Source: UBA10649 sp965227045 (GTDB lineage: Bacteria; Actinomycetota; Actinomycetes; S36-B12). From it: a DNA stretch of 64,000 nucleotides. Position 1 is the stretch's first letter. Each line of letters begins with the position of its first letter. The notes beneath the pieces are model-generated. The model had not been told where the DNA came from and made no database searches. It saw only the letters and a list, made by a program, of their open reading frames with translations. The DNA is taken from positions 3,394,971 through 3,458,970 of the forward strand of contig OZ245718.1 in the NCBI GenBank assembly GCA_965227045.1, in the 5' to 3' direction. Made by a program: the position numbers and the translations under genes. Shown piece after piece: positions 32,635-41,322 of this stretch.

Positions 32635-33396
32635 CTACGACCTCCGGCCCTTGCCGTCGAAGCTCTTCATCCTGTCGAGCACGGCATCGGCGGTCGGGTT
32701 GTCCATGGTGTCGACGATTCGACCGTCGGCGAGGAACAGGACGTGGTCGGCGTAGGAGGCCGCCGACGGATCGTGCGTGACCATGACGATCGTCTGGCCG
32801 AACTCGTCGACGCTGCGGCGAAGGAACGACAGGACCTCGGCGCCCGCGCGGGAGTCGAGATTGCCCGTGGGCTCGTCGGCGAAGATGATCTGCGGCCGGC
32901 TGGCCAGCGCTCGTGCCGCGGCAACGCGCTGCTGCTGCCCACCGGACAGTTGGTTGGGCCGGTTCTTCAGGCGGTCCCGAAGGCCGATGGTGTCGATCAC
33001 GTTGTCGACCCACGCCATGTCGACTTTCTTGCCGGCGATGTCCATCGGCAGCGTGATGTTCTCCATCGCGGTGAGCGTCGGCACCAGGTTGAAGGCCTGG
33101 AACACGAAGCCGACGGCGTCTCGGCGCAGGCGCGTGAGGTCGTTGTCCTTCAGCGTCGTCAGGTCGACATCACCGATGTAGACCTTGCCTGACGTGGCGG
33201 AGTCCAGGCCGGCACTGACATGCATCAGCGTCGACTTTCCCGATCCTGACGGTCCCATGATCGCCGTAAACCGGCCGCGGGCGAACTCCACCGACACATC
33301 GTCGAGCGCGATGACCTGCGTGTCTCCGAAGCCGTAGGTCTTGGTCAGGCCGACCGCTCGCGCGGCCGGGCCGAGGGCGACCGCCTCGGCTACCAC
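32635..33396 (-). CDS. ABC transporter ATP-binding protein, LolD/MacB type
   Basis: 253 residues. Walker A GPSGSGKST, signature LSGGQQQRVAAARAL, Walker B IIFADEPTGNLD and the H-loop THD are all present. Drives the permease 4 bp downstream. The GTG start overlaps the DUF2207 stop by 7 nt, so translation is coupled along the operon. Confidence 0.93.
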   Translation of the reverse strand: MVAEAVALGPAARAVGLTKTYGFGDTQVIALDDVSVEFARGRFTAIMGPSGSGKSTLMHVSAGLDSATSGKVYIGDVDLTTLKDNDLTRLRRDAVGFVFQAFNLVPTLTAMENITLPMDIAGKKVDMAWVDNVIDTIGLRDRLKNRPNQLSGGQQQRVAAARALASRPQIIFADEPTGNLDSRAGAEVLSFLRRSVDEFGQTIVMVTHDPSAASYADHVLFLADGRIVDTMDNPTADAVLDRMKSFDGKGRRS

Positions 33397-35147
33397 GACC
33401 CGACGCTTCCGCCGCCGCCTCCGCCGCCGGAGAAGCCTCCGCCGCCGGATCCGCTGCTCGGTGCCGTCATCGCGCTGGAGATCGACGAGGTGCCGCTGTC
33501 GATGAGGGACCCCATCGAGCCGAGGCCGACGTAGTAGAAGCCGTAGCCGGCCAGCTGATCAGGCGTGAGATCGGGGAAGGCCCCGATCCACGAGTTCTCG
33601 AGTTCGAAGACAATCGCGTAGGGCAGCATCGTCGCGAAGACTGCCTCGGGCGGCAGGCCGAGCTTCTGGGCGAACTCACGGCGTGATGCGGACGCATCGG
33701 TGCCGAGGACCTTCTCGAAGCCGCGCACCTTCGCCTGGTACTGCGCCGACTGCTCGGTCTCCTTGCGCGGCGTGATGATGCGCGCGGAGATGAAGCCGAT
33801 CAGGGCGCCGATGCCGACTGTGACGGCTCCAGCGGTGAGTGCGGCGAGGCCGAACACCGCGAACAGGATCGTCAGGCCGATGCAGACGACGAAGATGAGC
33901 GCAAGCCACCACCAGCGCTGGTCGGGTGCATCGCCGTGCTCGTTTCGGCGCCCGCTTGCCTCTGCCTCGGCGTTGAGGGTCGCCCCGGTGGATGCCCACA
34001 ACGTGGCCATCTCCTTGTCGTACCCGCTCATCACCGCAGCGGACTGGCCCTTGAGGATCGCCCCGACGAGGCTCTCCTCCCACGGGAGCATCGGCTTCGT
34101 ACCGGTGCCGACCCACGTGACCTGGAGGTCGTCGCCCTGGCTGGACAGGTTGATCCACCGTCGCGCGGCGAGGTCGACCAGCGTGGCGATAAGTGTGCGC
34201 GAGTCCATCGACGTGGCGCGGCCCTTCCAGCCGGCAACCATCTCGGCCGGGGTGAGGTCATCGGGCGGGGAGTACTGCGGTGGCGCTCCGGTAAGCACCA
34301 CGCCCGCGTCCTCGCGGCGCTTCGACATCGCGTAGATGATCGGCCCGACGATGAGGAGGATCGCGGGGATAAGGCCACCGGCGATGCCCCATACCGGACT
34401 CAGCGGCCCGGCCTTGATGTTCTCGGTCGGAACTCGCGAGAACGCCGCCGCCGGGTAGACGGTGATTCCGGTGAAGCTATCGGTGGGAGACAGCGACGTC
34501 GGACCGTAAGCCACCGCGTTGCCGTCGACCGCTGCCGGGCATGTCTCCTGGCCGCCCACTTCGCCGGTGTAGCACTTCGCGCTGATGACTGCCCCGGGAC
34601 CGGTCACCGTCGCGTTTGCCTGTTGCGTGAAGACCGTCGCTCCCGTGGCAACCAGGTCCCAGAACAGCTCGACGTCGCCGAGCGAGACGCCCGCTGGCAT
34701 CAGCGGATCCTTCATGTCCTCGGCGTTGATGACCCGCAGGCCGTTCTCGACCGTGTACGAGATGACGTAGGTGTGCTCACCGGTGACAGTGAGATCCGGG
34801 TCGCCGATCTTGAGTTTGAGCAGCGGGCCGTCCTGGGACTCCTCGACCGGAACTGACTGGCCGTCGACGGTGACACTGTCGACAGTGACGTCGTAGACAC
34901 GGCGATCCCCGTTCGGCTGCTCGCCGTACACCTTGATGTCGCGGAAGATGCCGTGCCGGTCGCGATTGCCGAAGTCGTACTTGATCGTCTCGACGACGTT
35001 GAAGGACGTGTCGGCGTTGACGGTGATCTCGGTGTTGGAGTCGCTGACCTGCTCGGCCAACGCAGAACCCGCGAATCCGACCGCGGTCACGGTGGCAAGG
35101 GCCACCGTGCCGACAACCACTGCGATGCGCTGGCGCATCGATGTCAT
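33390..35147 (-). CDS. DUF2207 membrane protein
   Basis: 585 residues. Signal peptide, an extracytoplasmic DUF2207 domain (NVVETIKYDFGNRDRHGIFR, residues ~45-240), a helix near 265, a cytoplasmic region, two helices near 415-450, and a glycine-rich tail (FSGGGGGGGSVGSW). Commonly paired with LemA; role unknown. It lies 12 bp after the LemA stop and overlaps the ABC gene. Confidence 0.85.
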   Translation of the reverse strand: MTSMRQRIAVVVGTVALATVTAVGFAGSALAEQVSDSNTEITVNADTSFNVVETIKYDFGNRDRHGIFRDIKVYGEQPNGDRRVYDVTVDSVTVDGQSVPVEESQDGPLLKLKIGDPDLTVTGEHTYVISYTVENGLRVINAEDMKDPLMPAGVSLGDVELFWDLVATGATVFTQQANATVTGPGAVISAKCYTGEVGGQETCPAAVDGNAVAYGPTSLSPTDSFTGITVYPAAAFSRVPTENIKAGPLSPVWGIAGGLIPAILLIVGPIIYAMSKRREDAGVVLTGAPPQYSPPDDLTPAEMVAGWKGRATSMDSRTLIATLVDLAARRWINLSSQGDDLQVTWVGTGTKPMLPWEESLVGAILKGQSAAVMSGYDKEMATLWASTGATLNAEAEASGRRNEHGDAPDQRWWWLALIFVVCIGLTILFAVFGLAALTAGAVTVGIGALIGFISARIITPRKETEQSAQYQAKVRGFEKVLGTDASASRREFAQKLGLPPEAVFATMLPYAIVFELENSWIGAFPDLTPDQLAGYGFYYVGLGSMGSLIDSGTSSISSAMTAPSSGSGGGGFSGGGGGGGSVGSW

Positions 35148-35159
35148 ATGCGAGACCCG

Positions 35160-35729
35160 TCAGCCGAAGTTGACGGTGGGCGCGGAACGACGACCCGCAT
35201 CGGGCTCGGAGTACATCTCGCGCTCCTTGACCTTCGCCCAGCCGGCGAACCACATGGCCGGAACGGTGATGATCGTCGTGTTCAGGGTGACGACGGAGTC
35301 GTTGTAGTACTGGCGTGCGAACTGCAGTTCACCCTCGATCGAGGTGAGCTGGGCCTGCAGGTCGCGGAAGTTCTGGGTGGCGGTGAGCTGCGGGTATGCC
35401 TCGGCGACGGCGAACAGGCGGCCGAGGGCCTGGGTGAGCATGTTGTCCGCAGCGGCGGTCTCGGCGACCGTGTTGGCGCCGGCCATCGAGGCGCGCGCCT
35501 TGGTGACGTCCTCCATCGTGCCGCGCTCGAAGTCGGCGGCACCCCTGACGGTCTCGACCAGGTTCGGCACGAGGTCGGCTCGCTTGGCCAGAAGGGTGTC
35601 GATGCCCGCCCAGGCGCCCTGCGCCGCAACGTCGAGGCGACGCAGCTTGTTGAACTGGGAGACGACGAAGAGACCGACGATGATGAGAAGCAGGACGATG
35701 ACGCCGATGATGATGATGATGCCGGCCAT
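35160..35729 (-). CDS. LemA family protein
   Basis: 189 residues. ATG 35729 has a perfect GGAGG 5 nt upstream. One N-terminal membrane helix, then the LemA helical bundle (NKLRRLDVAAQGAWAGIDTL; KRADLVPNLVETV; AYPQLTATQNFRDLQAQL; ARQYYNDSVVTLNT). Membrane-anchored; linked to envelope stress in some bacteria. First gene of the DUF2207/ABC operon. Confidence 0.92.
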   Translation of the reverse strand: MAGIIIIIGVIVLLLIIVGLFVVSQFNKLRRLDVAAQGAWAGIDTLLAKRADLVPNLVETVRGAADFERGTMEDVTKARASMAGANTVAETAAADNMLTQALGRLFAVAEAYPQLTATQNFRDLQAQLTSIEGELQFARQYYNDSVVTLNTTIITVPAMWFAGWAKVKEREMYSEPDAGRRSAPTVNFG

Positions 35730-35833
35730 GAATTCCTCCGCGATGATCCTCGGCCCCGCCACCGACGCGGCCCTGTCATCTCAGTATTGCGGTTTGGCAG
35801 CCTCCTCGGCTACTTCGGCCCGGCTGCGGGGGA

Positions 35834-36921
35834 TCAGCGCTCCTGACGCCGCCTGTACATGTCCTTGTCGGCGCGCCCGATGATGCTGTCGACTGAATCC
35901 ACGGATGGGAGCCCCGAGGCGAACCCGACGCTGAGCTCGCCGTCCCACTTTGCCCGATCCTCGCCGGTCCACTCGTCCTGGGACTGGAGGCGATCGTTGA
36001 ACGAGATGGCATCGGGCATGCCGCCGATGCCGATGACCACCAGTTCGTCGCCGCCCCAGCGGGCGACGAGATCCCCGGCGCGAACGGACTTGACCACGGC
36101 GCGGGCCGCGGCCCTGATCGCCTTGTCGCCGAACTCGTGGCCGTGCTCGTCATTCGCCTTCTTGAGCCCTGGATGTCGACGAAGACGACGAACAGCGGCC
36201 GGCCAATGCCCGACGCCGTGGACCACAGGCTGTCGATGCGCTTCATTAGGCCGTGCCGGTTCAGGATGCCGGTGAGCTGATCGGAGTCCGCCAGCTGCTG
36301 CGTCTCCGCGGTGGCGTCGGCGAGTTCGAACACCGTCCGCAGGCGCACGCTCAGCAGGACCGCGCCGACGGCGACGGCGCCCAAGGTGAGCATGAGCCAG
36401 TTGATCGTCGGGCCGACGGGCCAGACCCGAAGCGTCACGAGTGCCATCGCGGTGACGGCCACGGCAAACGCGAGGTACGGCTGCCACGCGAGGATGGCGC
36501 CACCGCAGATGCACAGCAGCAGGAAGTAGATCGCGTAGGAGTAGGGCTCGGTCACCAGGGCGACGTTGAATGCCAGACCGACGCCCATCAAGGCGCCCAC
36601 CAGTGCGAAGACCCAGGGGCGACCGCGCTCGGGGACCAGGTCGGTACCGAGCAGCTGGCCGCCGCTGAACAGGACGATGGCCATGCACAGGTAGGTGAGG
36701 TAGACCCCGGGTGTGTGCTTCGCCGGGTCGAGCAACTGCGTCGCGACGATCGTCAGGACGGTGAAGAAGACGAGGACCACTCCGCCGAGCGTGCAGGTGC
36801 GCGGGTACTCGCTGGCCGCGACGGCGATGCGCACGTTGTCCCGGTGCACGGTGCGGTCGAGTTCGAACTCGACGATCGGAACGTTGATTGGAGACGGCGA
36901 GGTGACCCGCCTGCCTGTCAT
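35834..36921 (-). pseudogene. GGDEF protein with a single-base frameshift
   Basis: From ATG 36921 (GGGGG 5 nt upstream) the frame gives about seven membrane helices and the start of a GGDEF domain up to VVFVDIQG. The domain then continues in another frame as LKKANDEHGHEFGDKAIRAA, with RAGD and WGGDELVV, to the stop at 35834. One C is missing in the run CCC at 36167-36169 compared with the paralogue at 37003 (VDVRGLKTANDRFGHEFGDE). Either a true inactivating mutation or a homopolymer error. Unshifted reading ends at 35776 with nonsense sequence. Confidence 0.82.
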
Positions 36922-37002
36922 ATCAACCCCCGCCAGCACTGTCGGTTCTCAGCCGTGGCTGGAAAGTACCGGTATCGAGCGCAGTCGGCGAATTAGCCGT
37001 GG

Positions 37003-38073
37003 CTACTGGACGAGCGGTCCGCGACGTCGTCGGTACATGTCCGCATCGGCACGACCGATGATGTCGTCGATCTTCTCCATCGACAGCAGGCCCTCGGCGT
37101 AGCCCACGCTGAGTTCACCGTGCCACGGCGCGGAGCCGGTTGCTGGCCACGTGAGTCCGGCCTGCAGTCGGGCGTTGAACGATCGAGCGTCCGGCAGGCG
37201 GCCAATTCCCACGACGATCATCTCGTCGCCGCCCCATCTGGCCACCAGATCCCCAACGCGTACCGCCCCGACCATCGCTCGTGCGGCATGTTGAAGGACC
37301 TCATCACCGAACTCGTGTCCGAACCTGTCGTTCGCGGTCTTCAGGCCACGTACGTCGACGAAGACAACGAAGACCGGCTGGTCCACCCGGTCGGCGGTGG
37401 AGGTCAGGCGGGGGATGTGCTCAAGGAGTCCGTGTCGATTGAGGAGCCGCGTGAGCTCGTCGGTCGTGGCGAGCTCCTTGGCGACGGCGTTCGCGTCGGC
37501 GAGTGCGTTGATACCTCGCAGACGCGCGCCGAGCAGCAGGAGTCCGACCGCAGCCGACAGGAGGGCCACCGTCGTCCAATCGATCCAGGATTGCCCCTCC
37601 CACGATCCCGTCACGACGGCAACGGCGACGATGACCACAGGCGCGGTGACCAAGTACGGATGCCACGCGAGGGTGCTGGGGCCAAGCGCGCAGAGGACGA
37701 CGATCGCGTAAGTAAGGAGAACGGGAGTCTCCTGCAGTGTCACGTTGACCAGAAGCGCCAAGACGAAGACGGTGCCGACGATCGCAAACACCCACGTCTT
37801 AGCAGTATTGGCTAGCGTTCCCCAAGCGATGATGGTCCCGCCGGCGAACAGGGTGAGTGCCATGCCGACGTCAACGAGGTGGGTTGCGATCACCAGTTCG
37901 GACTCGGTGAAGTAGGTGAGAACACTGAATACCAGGACGAGCCCGCCGGCCCAGAAGAGGATGCGCGGGTAGTCTCGCGTCGCGATCAGGAGGCGGAGGG
38001 CGTTGCGATCGGTCGAGACGGCTGGATTGCGCACCGCACCCACCGACAGCCATCCCAATTCCAACCTAACCAC
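37003..38073 (-). CDS. Membrane GGDEF protein (GGDEM variant)
   Basis: 356 residues. Six or seven membrane helices (~35-200), then a GGDEF domain: VDVRGLKTANDRFGHEFGDE and RWGGDEMIVV, with an RVGD inhibitory site. The signature is GGDEM, not GGDEF, so the cyclase may be weak or converted to a sensor. Close paralogue of the frameshifted gene directly downstream. The start codon (GTG 38073) is uncertain; the first 15 residues are not conserved between the pair. Confidence 0.82.
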   Translation of the reverse strand: MVRLELGWLSVGAVRNPAVSTDRNALRLLIATRDYPRILFWAGGLVLVFSVLTYFTESELVIATHLVDVGMALTLFAGGTIIAWGTLANTAKTWVFAIVGTVFVLALLVNVTLQETPVLLTYAIVVLCALGPSTLAWHPYLVTAPVVIVAVAVVTGSWEGQSWIDWTTVALLSAAVGLLLLGARLRGINALADANAVAKELATTDELTRLLNRHGLLEHIPRLTSTADRVDQPVFVVFVDVRGLKTANDRFGHEFGDEVLQHAARAMVGAVRVGDLVARWGGDEMIVVGIGRLPDARSFNARLQAGLTWPATGSAPWHGELSVGYAEGLLSMEKIDDIIGRADADMYRRRRGPLVQ

Positions 38074-38114
38074 GTTAACGAGAGTACCCGCTTTGCATGC
38101 GGCACAATCGCCCC

Positions 38115-38768
38115 GTGACGGAGGATCCCTGGACTTCGCGGTTTTACCCGCGCGCCAGCGACGGCACCGGCTTCGAGCGGGTGGTGTTCTTCTGCGACGC
38201 GGTGTTCGCGATCGCGCTGACGCTGATGGCCGTGGAGATCGGTGTCCCCGTCATCTCCGACTCCTCGTCGGCGGGCGAACTGGCCGAGGCCGTGCGAGAC
38301 AAGGTGCCCAACCTGCTCGCCTTCGCCGTCGCATTCTTGTGGGTCGCCTTCTACTGGCGTGCCAATCACCGATTCACGACGACCCTTCGGGGGATGACGC
38401 GCCCGTACATCGCGTGCGTGCTGGTGTACCTCGGGCTCGTGGCGCTGCTGCCATTTCCCGCGGGCCTGCTGGGGGAGTACTGGCAGAACCCGACCGCTGT
38501 GGCGTTCTTCGCCGTCTTCGCAGCATGCATGAGCACGATGGAGGTCGTGCTCTTCGTCGTTGCAGACAGGCAGGGAATGTTCATCCGCCCGTTGACACCG
38601 GCGTTCCGTCGTCAGTCGATAGTCGGCTCGCTCACGCCCGTTCCCGCCTTCCTGCTGTCGATCCCCGTTGCCTTCATCTCGACGGGTGCGGCGATCGTGA
38701 GCTGGCTCGTGCTGTCGTTCCTACTCGGGTGGGCCGTGAGCCGCTGGCTTCCGGCGTCCCCGCCTTAG
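38115..38768 (+). CDS. TMEM175-like (DUF1211) potassium channel family protein
   Basis: About 217 residues with six helices. FERVVFFCDAVFAIALTLMAVEI is the pore-helix signature F(S/C)DAVFAI of bacterial TMEM175/DUF1211 channels. ALVLYLGLV-like and AFISTGAAIVSW helices follow. GTG 38115 lies 8 nt after CACAAT, a good -10 box, so the message is probably leaderless; an ATG at 38097 is less likely. Confidence 0.82.
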   Translation: MTEDPWTSRFYPRASDGTGFERVVFFCDAVFAIALTLMAVEIGVPVISDSSSAGELAEAVRDKVPNLLAFAVAFLWVAFYWRANHRFTTTLRGMTRPYIACVLVYLGLVALLPFPAGLLGEYWQNPTAVAFFAVFAACMSTMEVVLFVVADRQGMFIRPLTPAFRRQSIVGSLTPVPAFLLSIPVAFISTGAAIVSWLVLSFLLGWAVSRWLPASPP

Positions 38769-38807
38769 CAGAGAACTGCGGTAGACTGCAGACACATTCG
38801 GGTTATT

Positions 38808-38872
38808 GCCGCCCAAGCGGCGCGTGCTCCTCTTCACACAGGTTCGCGAAAACCTGTTAGAGGAGTCCCATC
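38808..38872 (+). promoter_or_regulatory. Structured leader masking the Shine-Dalgarno of the DEAD-box gene
   Basis: The ribosome binding site AGAGGAG (38859-38865) is perfectly complementary to CTCCTCT (38827-38833). Inside that pair a second stem forms between ACAGGTT (38838-38844) and AACCTGT (38851-38857) with a 6-nt loop. A small upstream hairpin GCCGC/GCGGC lies at 38808-38821. Together they would close the site when folded; helicase or cold-shock control is a reasonable inference. Confidence 0.6.
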
Positions 38873-38893
38873 ATTTCTGTTTCATCAGCAACC

Positions 38894-40273
38894 TTGACCC
38901 CGCCTGCCGTGGAGCCGTCCATCGGCTTCGCCGCGCTGGGAGTACCCGAGGCGCTTGTTCGCCTCCTGACGTCGCAGGGCGTCACCGATCCGTTCCCCAT
39001 CCAGTCGGCGACCCTGCCCGATTCGCTTGCAGGGCGCGATGTTCTCGGCCAGGGCCGCACCGGCTCAGGCAAGACGCTCGCCTTCGCCCTGCCTCTCGTC
39101 GCCCGTCTCGCCGAGACGCCGACCAAGCCGCTGCGCGGTCGTCCGCGTGCGCTCATCCTCGTTCCTACTCGTGAGCTCGCGACCCAGGTCGCGGCAGTGA
39201 TCGAGCCCCTCGCCGCGGAGTTCGGAATGTCTACCGTCACCGTCTTCGGCGGCGTCGCCCATGGTGCGCAGCGCAAGGCGTTCGCGGCCGGTGTCGAGAT
39301 CGTCGTCGCATGCCCCGGTCGACTTCTTGATCACATGCAGGCCGGCGATGTGAACCTCGACCGAGTCGAGATCACGATCCTCGACGAGGCCGACCACATG
39401 GCCGACCAGGGCTTCCTGCCCACCGTGCGCAAGATCATGGACAAGACGCCGACCAAGGGCCAGCGCATGCTGTTCTCGGCCACGCTCGCCGGCGGCGTCG
39501 ACACCCTCGTGTCGCGCTACCTCCACAATCCCGTGTCTCACTCGGCGGGTATCGAGGCGCCGGTGCTCCTCGAGCATCGCGTCCTTGTAGTCAACGAGGT
39601 AGACCGCGTCACCGAGATCGCTCGCATGGCGTCCGCCGGCCGGGTTGTCGTCTTCACCCGCACGAAGCACCGCGCCAAGCAGCTCGCGAAGAAGCTCGAG
39701 GCATCCGGTGTCGGCGCGGTCGACATGCACGGCAACCTCTCGCAGAATGCACGCGAGCGAAACCTCGCCGCGTTCTCGAACGGCACCGCGTCCGCGCTTG
39801 TCGCCACCGACATCGCGGCGCGCGGCATCCACGTCGACGATGTCGCGCTTGTCGTCCATGCCGATCCGCCCATTGAGCACAAGGCTTACACGCACCGATC
39901 CGGACGCACCGCTCGCGCGGGCGCCGCTGGCCAGGTCGTGACCATCGCGACGATGGATCAGGTCGCCGAGGTCAAGATGCTTCTGCGCAAGGCCGGAGTC
40001 ACGGCCACGTGGGAGGGCATTCCCGTCACCGCAAGCGCCATGGCCTCAGCGGTTGCCGCAGCTCCGGTGGAGCGAAGCTCGTCGCGTGGATCACGCTCGA
40101 GCGGTCGTCCGTCGGGCTCATCGAGCAGCAGGTCGTCCGGCAGTCGCTCGTCCGGCGGTGGCTCGTCGAGCAGCCGTTCCGCAGGCGGCCGTCCTACCGG
40201 TGGCAGTTCTGCCGGATCGAGCTCGCAGGCACCGGTATCTGCCGGTCGGCACCCCGGTCGCCGCAGCCGCTAG
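38894..40273 (+). CDS. DEAD-box RNA helicase
   Basis: 459 residues. Q motif PFPIQSATLP, motif I GQGRTGSGKT, Ia PTRELA, II DEAD, III SAT, V ATDIAARGIH, VI HRSGRTARAG. The C-terminal 65 residues are a Ser/Gly/Arg tail (SSSRSSGSRSSGGG) that would bind RNA. ATP-dependent RNA unwinding, likely in ribosome assembly or cold adaptation. Start doubtful: the only in-frame standard codon is TTG 38894, 28 nt from AGGAG, whereas ATT 38873 lies 7 nt from it. End is adjacent to the convergent 40274 gene. Confidence 0.92.
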   Translation: MTPPAVEPSIGFAALGVPEALVRLLTSQGVTDPFPIQSATLPDSLAGRDVLGQGRTGSGKTLAFALPLVARLAETPTKPLRGRPRALILVPTRELATQVAAVIEPLAAEFGMSTVTVFGGVAHGAQRKAFAAGVEIVVACPGRLLDHMQAGDVNLDRVEITILDEADHMADQGFLPTVRKIMDKTPTKGQRMLFSATLAGGVDTLVSRYLHNPVSHSAGIEAPVLLEHRVLVVNEVDRVTEIARMASAGRVVVFTRTKHRAKQLAKKLEASGVGAVDMHGNLSQNARERNLAAFSNGTASALVATDIAARGIHVDDVALVVHADPPIEHKAYTHRSGRTARAGAAGQVVTIATMDQVAEVKMLLRKAGVTATWEGIPVTASAMASAVAAAPVERSSSRGSRSSGRPSGSSSSRSSGSRSSGGGSSSSRSAGGRPTGGSSAGSSSQAPVSAGRHPGRRSR

Positions 40274-40639
40274 CTAGTCCTGAGCTTGCTGCGCTTCGAC
40301 GATCCGGGCTTTCACCGAGTCCGGATCGTCGACGCTGACGATCACCCGCGCGTACTTCTCGTCGCGGAGTGTCAGCACTAGCCCTCGCTCGGTGACGACC
40401 ACCGCGACGTAGTCCTTCACGCCGTCGTGACGCCACGTGCCCATGCGCAGGTCGGGCATGCCGATGCCCGTGCGCCAGCCCTTGATCGCGTTGACCGGCT
40501 TGTCCACTACCTCGACGGTCTCGACGTGCTCGATCGCGACGTTCAATGCGCCAAGCAGGGACAACCGGTGAAATCCGGTCGGCGCAGCGATGAGCAGCCG
40601 TCCGCGGACGATGTCTATCGCGACCGGTGCGTCAGACAC
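40274..40639 (-). CDS. Conserved protein of unknown function (PH-like beta fold?)
   Basis: 121 residues from GTG 40639, which overlaps the end of the phosphatase gene by 8 nt. Beta-rich: VAIDIVRGRLLIAA, HVETVEVVDKPV, YVAVVVTERGLVLTLRDE, ARVIVSVDDPDSVKARI. The alternating strands ending in one helix recall bacterial PH-like domains, but I do not recognise the family. Coupled to a histidine phosphatase, convergent with the helicase. Confidence 0.65.
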   Translation of the reverse strand: MSDAPVAIDIVRGRLLIAAPTGFHRLSLLGALNVAIEHVETVEVVDKPVNAIKGWRTGIGMPDLRMGTWRHDGVKDYVAVVVTERGLVLTLRDEKYARVIVSVDDPDSVKARIVEAQQAQD

Positions 40640-41189
40640 TCTCGTCACCGTCGAGGAGATTCTGCGCGAGCACGCTGAAGCGATACCTGCCGTCGGACTC
40701 GTCGTCACGGGTGAGGATCCAGTACAGATCGAAGCGATGGTCCGGCCATTCCGACGGCACATCGTCGGGATTTGCCAGCGGGAACTCATGCGCCAGAGTG
40801 GTGATCTTTCCGTGATGCCACACCACGAGGACGTCGTCCGGGCTTGCGAGGATCAGCTGGGCGAGTTCGACCTCCTTGCCGTGCGCGACTGAGTCGTCGA
40901 CGTGCAGGCCAAGTCGGCGCGCGGTCGGGGTCGCGGTGTCGAGCTCGCGCGTGCTGCGCGCAGTGTGGGTCGGCTTGGTCGCATAGACGCGCTGCGGCGT
41001 GACGAGCGCGGGGTGCTGCGCGTGCGGCGCGTGCGCGAACATCGCTGCCAGGGCGCCGGCCCTCGTCCACCCGCGAACCGACAGCGAATGCCCGTCGTGC
41101 TCCCCGTGGCTGTTCACGCCATGCGGAGCGCCGCCCTCATGCGGCTTCTCGCCGTGGCGGATGAGAATGATGGTCTGCGGAGACGGCAC
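40632..41189 (-). CDS. Histidine phosphatase superfamily protein
   Basis: 185 residues. LIRHGEKP holds the phosphohistidine RHG motif; VYATKPT and VVWHHGKI contain the later conserved Arg/His positions, the second His being in WHHGK. SixA/phosphoglycerate-mutase-like hydrolysis of phosphomonoesters. GTG start shares one base with the stop of the small membrane gene upstream (TAGTG). Confidence 0.82.
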   Translation of the reverse strand: MPSPQTIILIRHGEKPHEGGAPHGVNSHGEHDGHSLSVRGWTRAGALAAMFAHAPHAQHPALVTPQRVYATKPTHTARSTRELDTATPTARRLGLHVDDSVAHGKEVELAQLILASPDDVLVVWHHGKITTLAHEFPLANPDDVPSEWPDHRFDLYWILTRDDESDGRYRFSVLAQNLLDGDESV

Positions 41190-41305
41190 TACCAGCCCTT
41201 TTCCTTCTCCTCCTCCTCGATGGAGGTATTGAAGAATTTGAGCCCGAGCGCGATCGCGCCGGCGATGAAGACCGCGGCAACCGCGATTCCGATGACGAAG
41301 TTCAT
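41189..41305 (-). CDS. 38-residue membrane protein upstream of histidine phosphatase
   Basis: MNFVIGIAVAAVFIAGAIAL then GLKFFNTSIEEEEKEKGW. One membrane helix with a short acidic cytoplasmic tail. The stop overlaps the phosphatase GTG by one base, so the two are coupled. It begins 17 nt after the APH gene stop. No family recognised; the conserved-looking layout and coupling argue that it is a gene. Confidence 0.65.
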   Translation of the reverse strand: MNFVIGIAVAAVFIAGAIALGLKFFNTSIEEEEKEKGW

Positions 41306-41322
41306 GCGGTCAGACTAGTTCG

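Noticed and set aside
30030..32780. A 916-codon open frame on the plus strand opposite the ABC permease
   Set aside because: Arg/Asp/Glu/His-rich composition without any domain; it mirrors the third-position GC of the real permease on the other strand.
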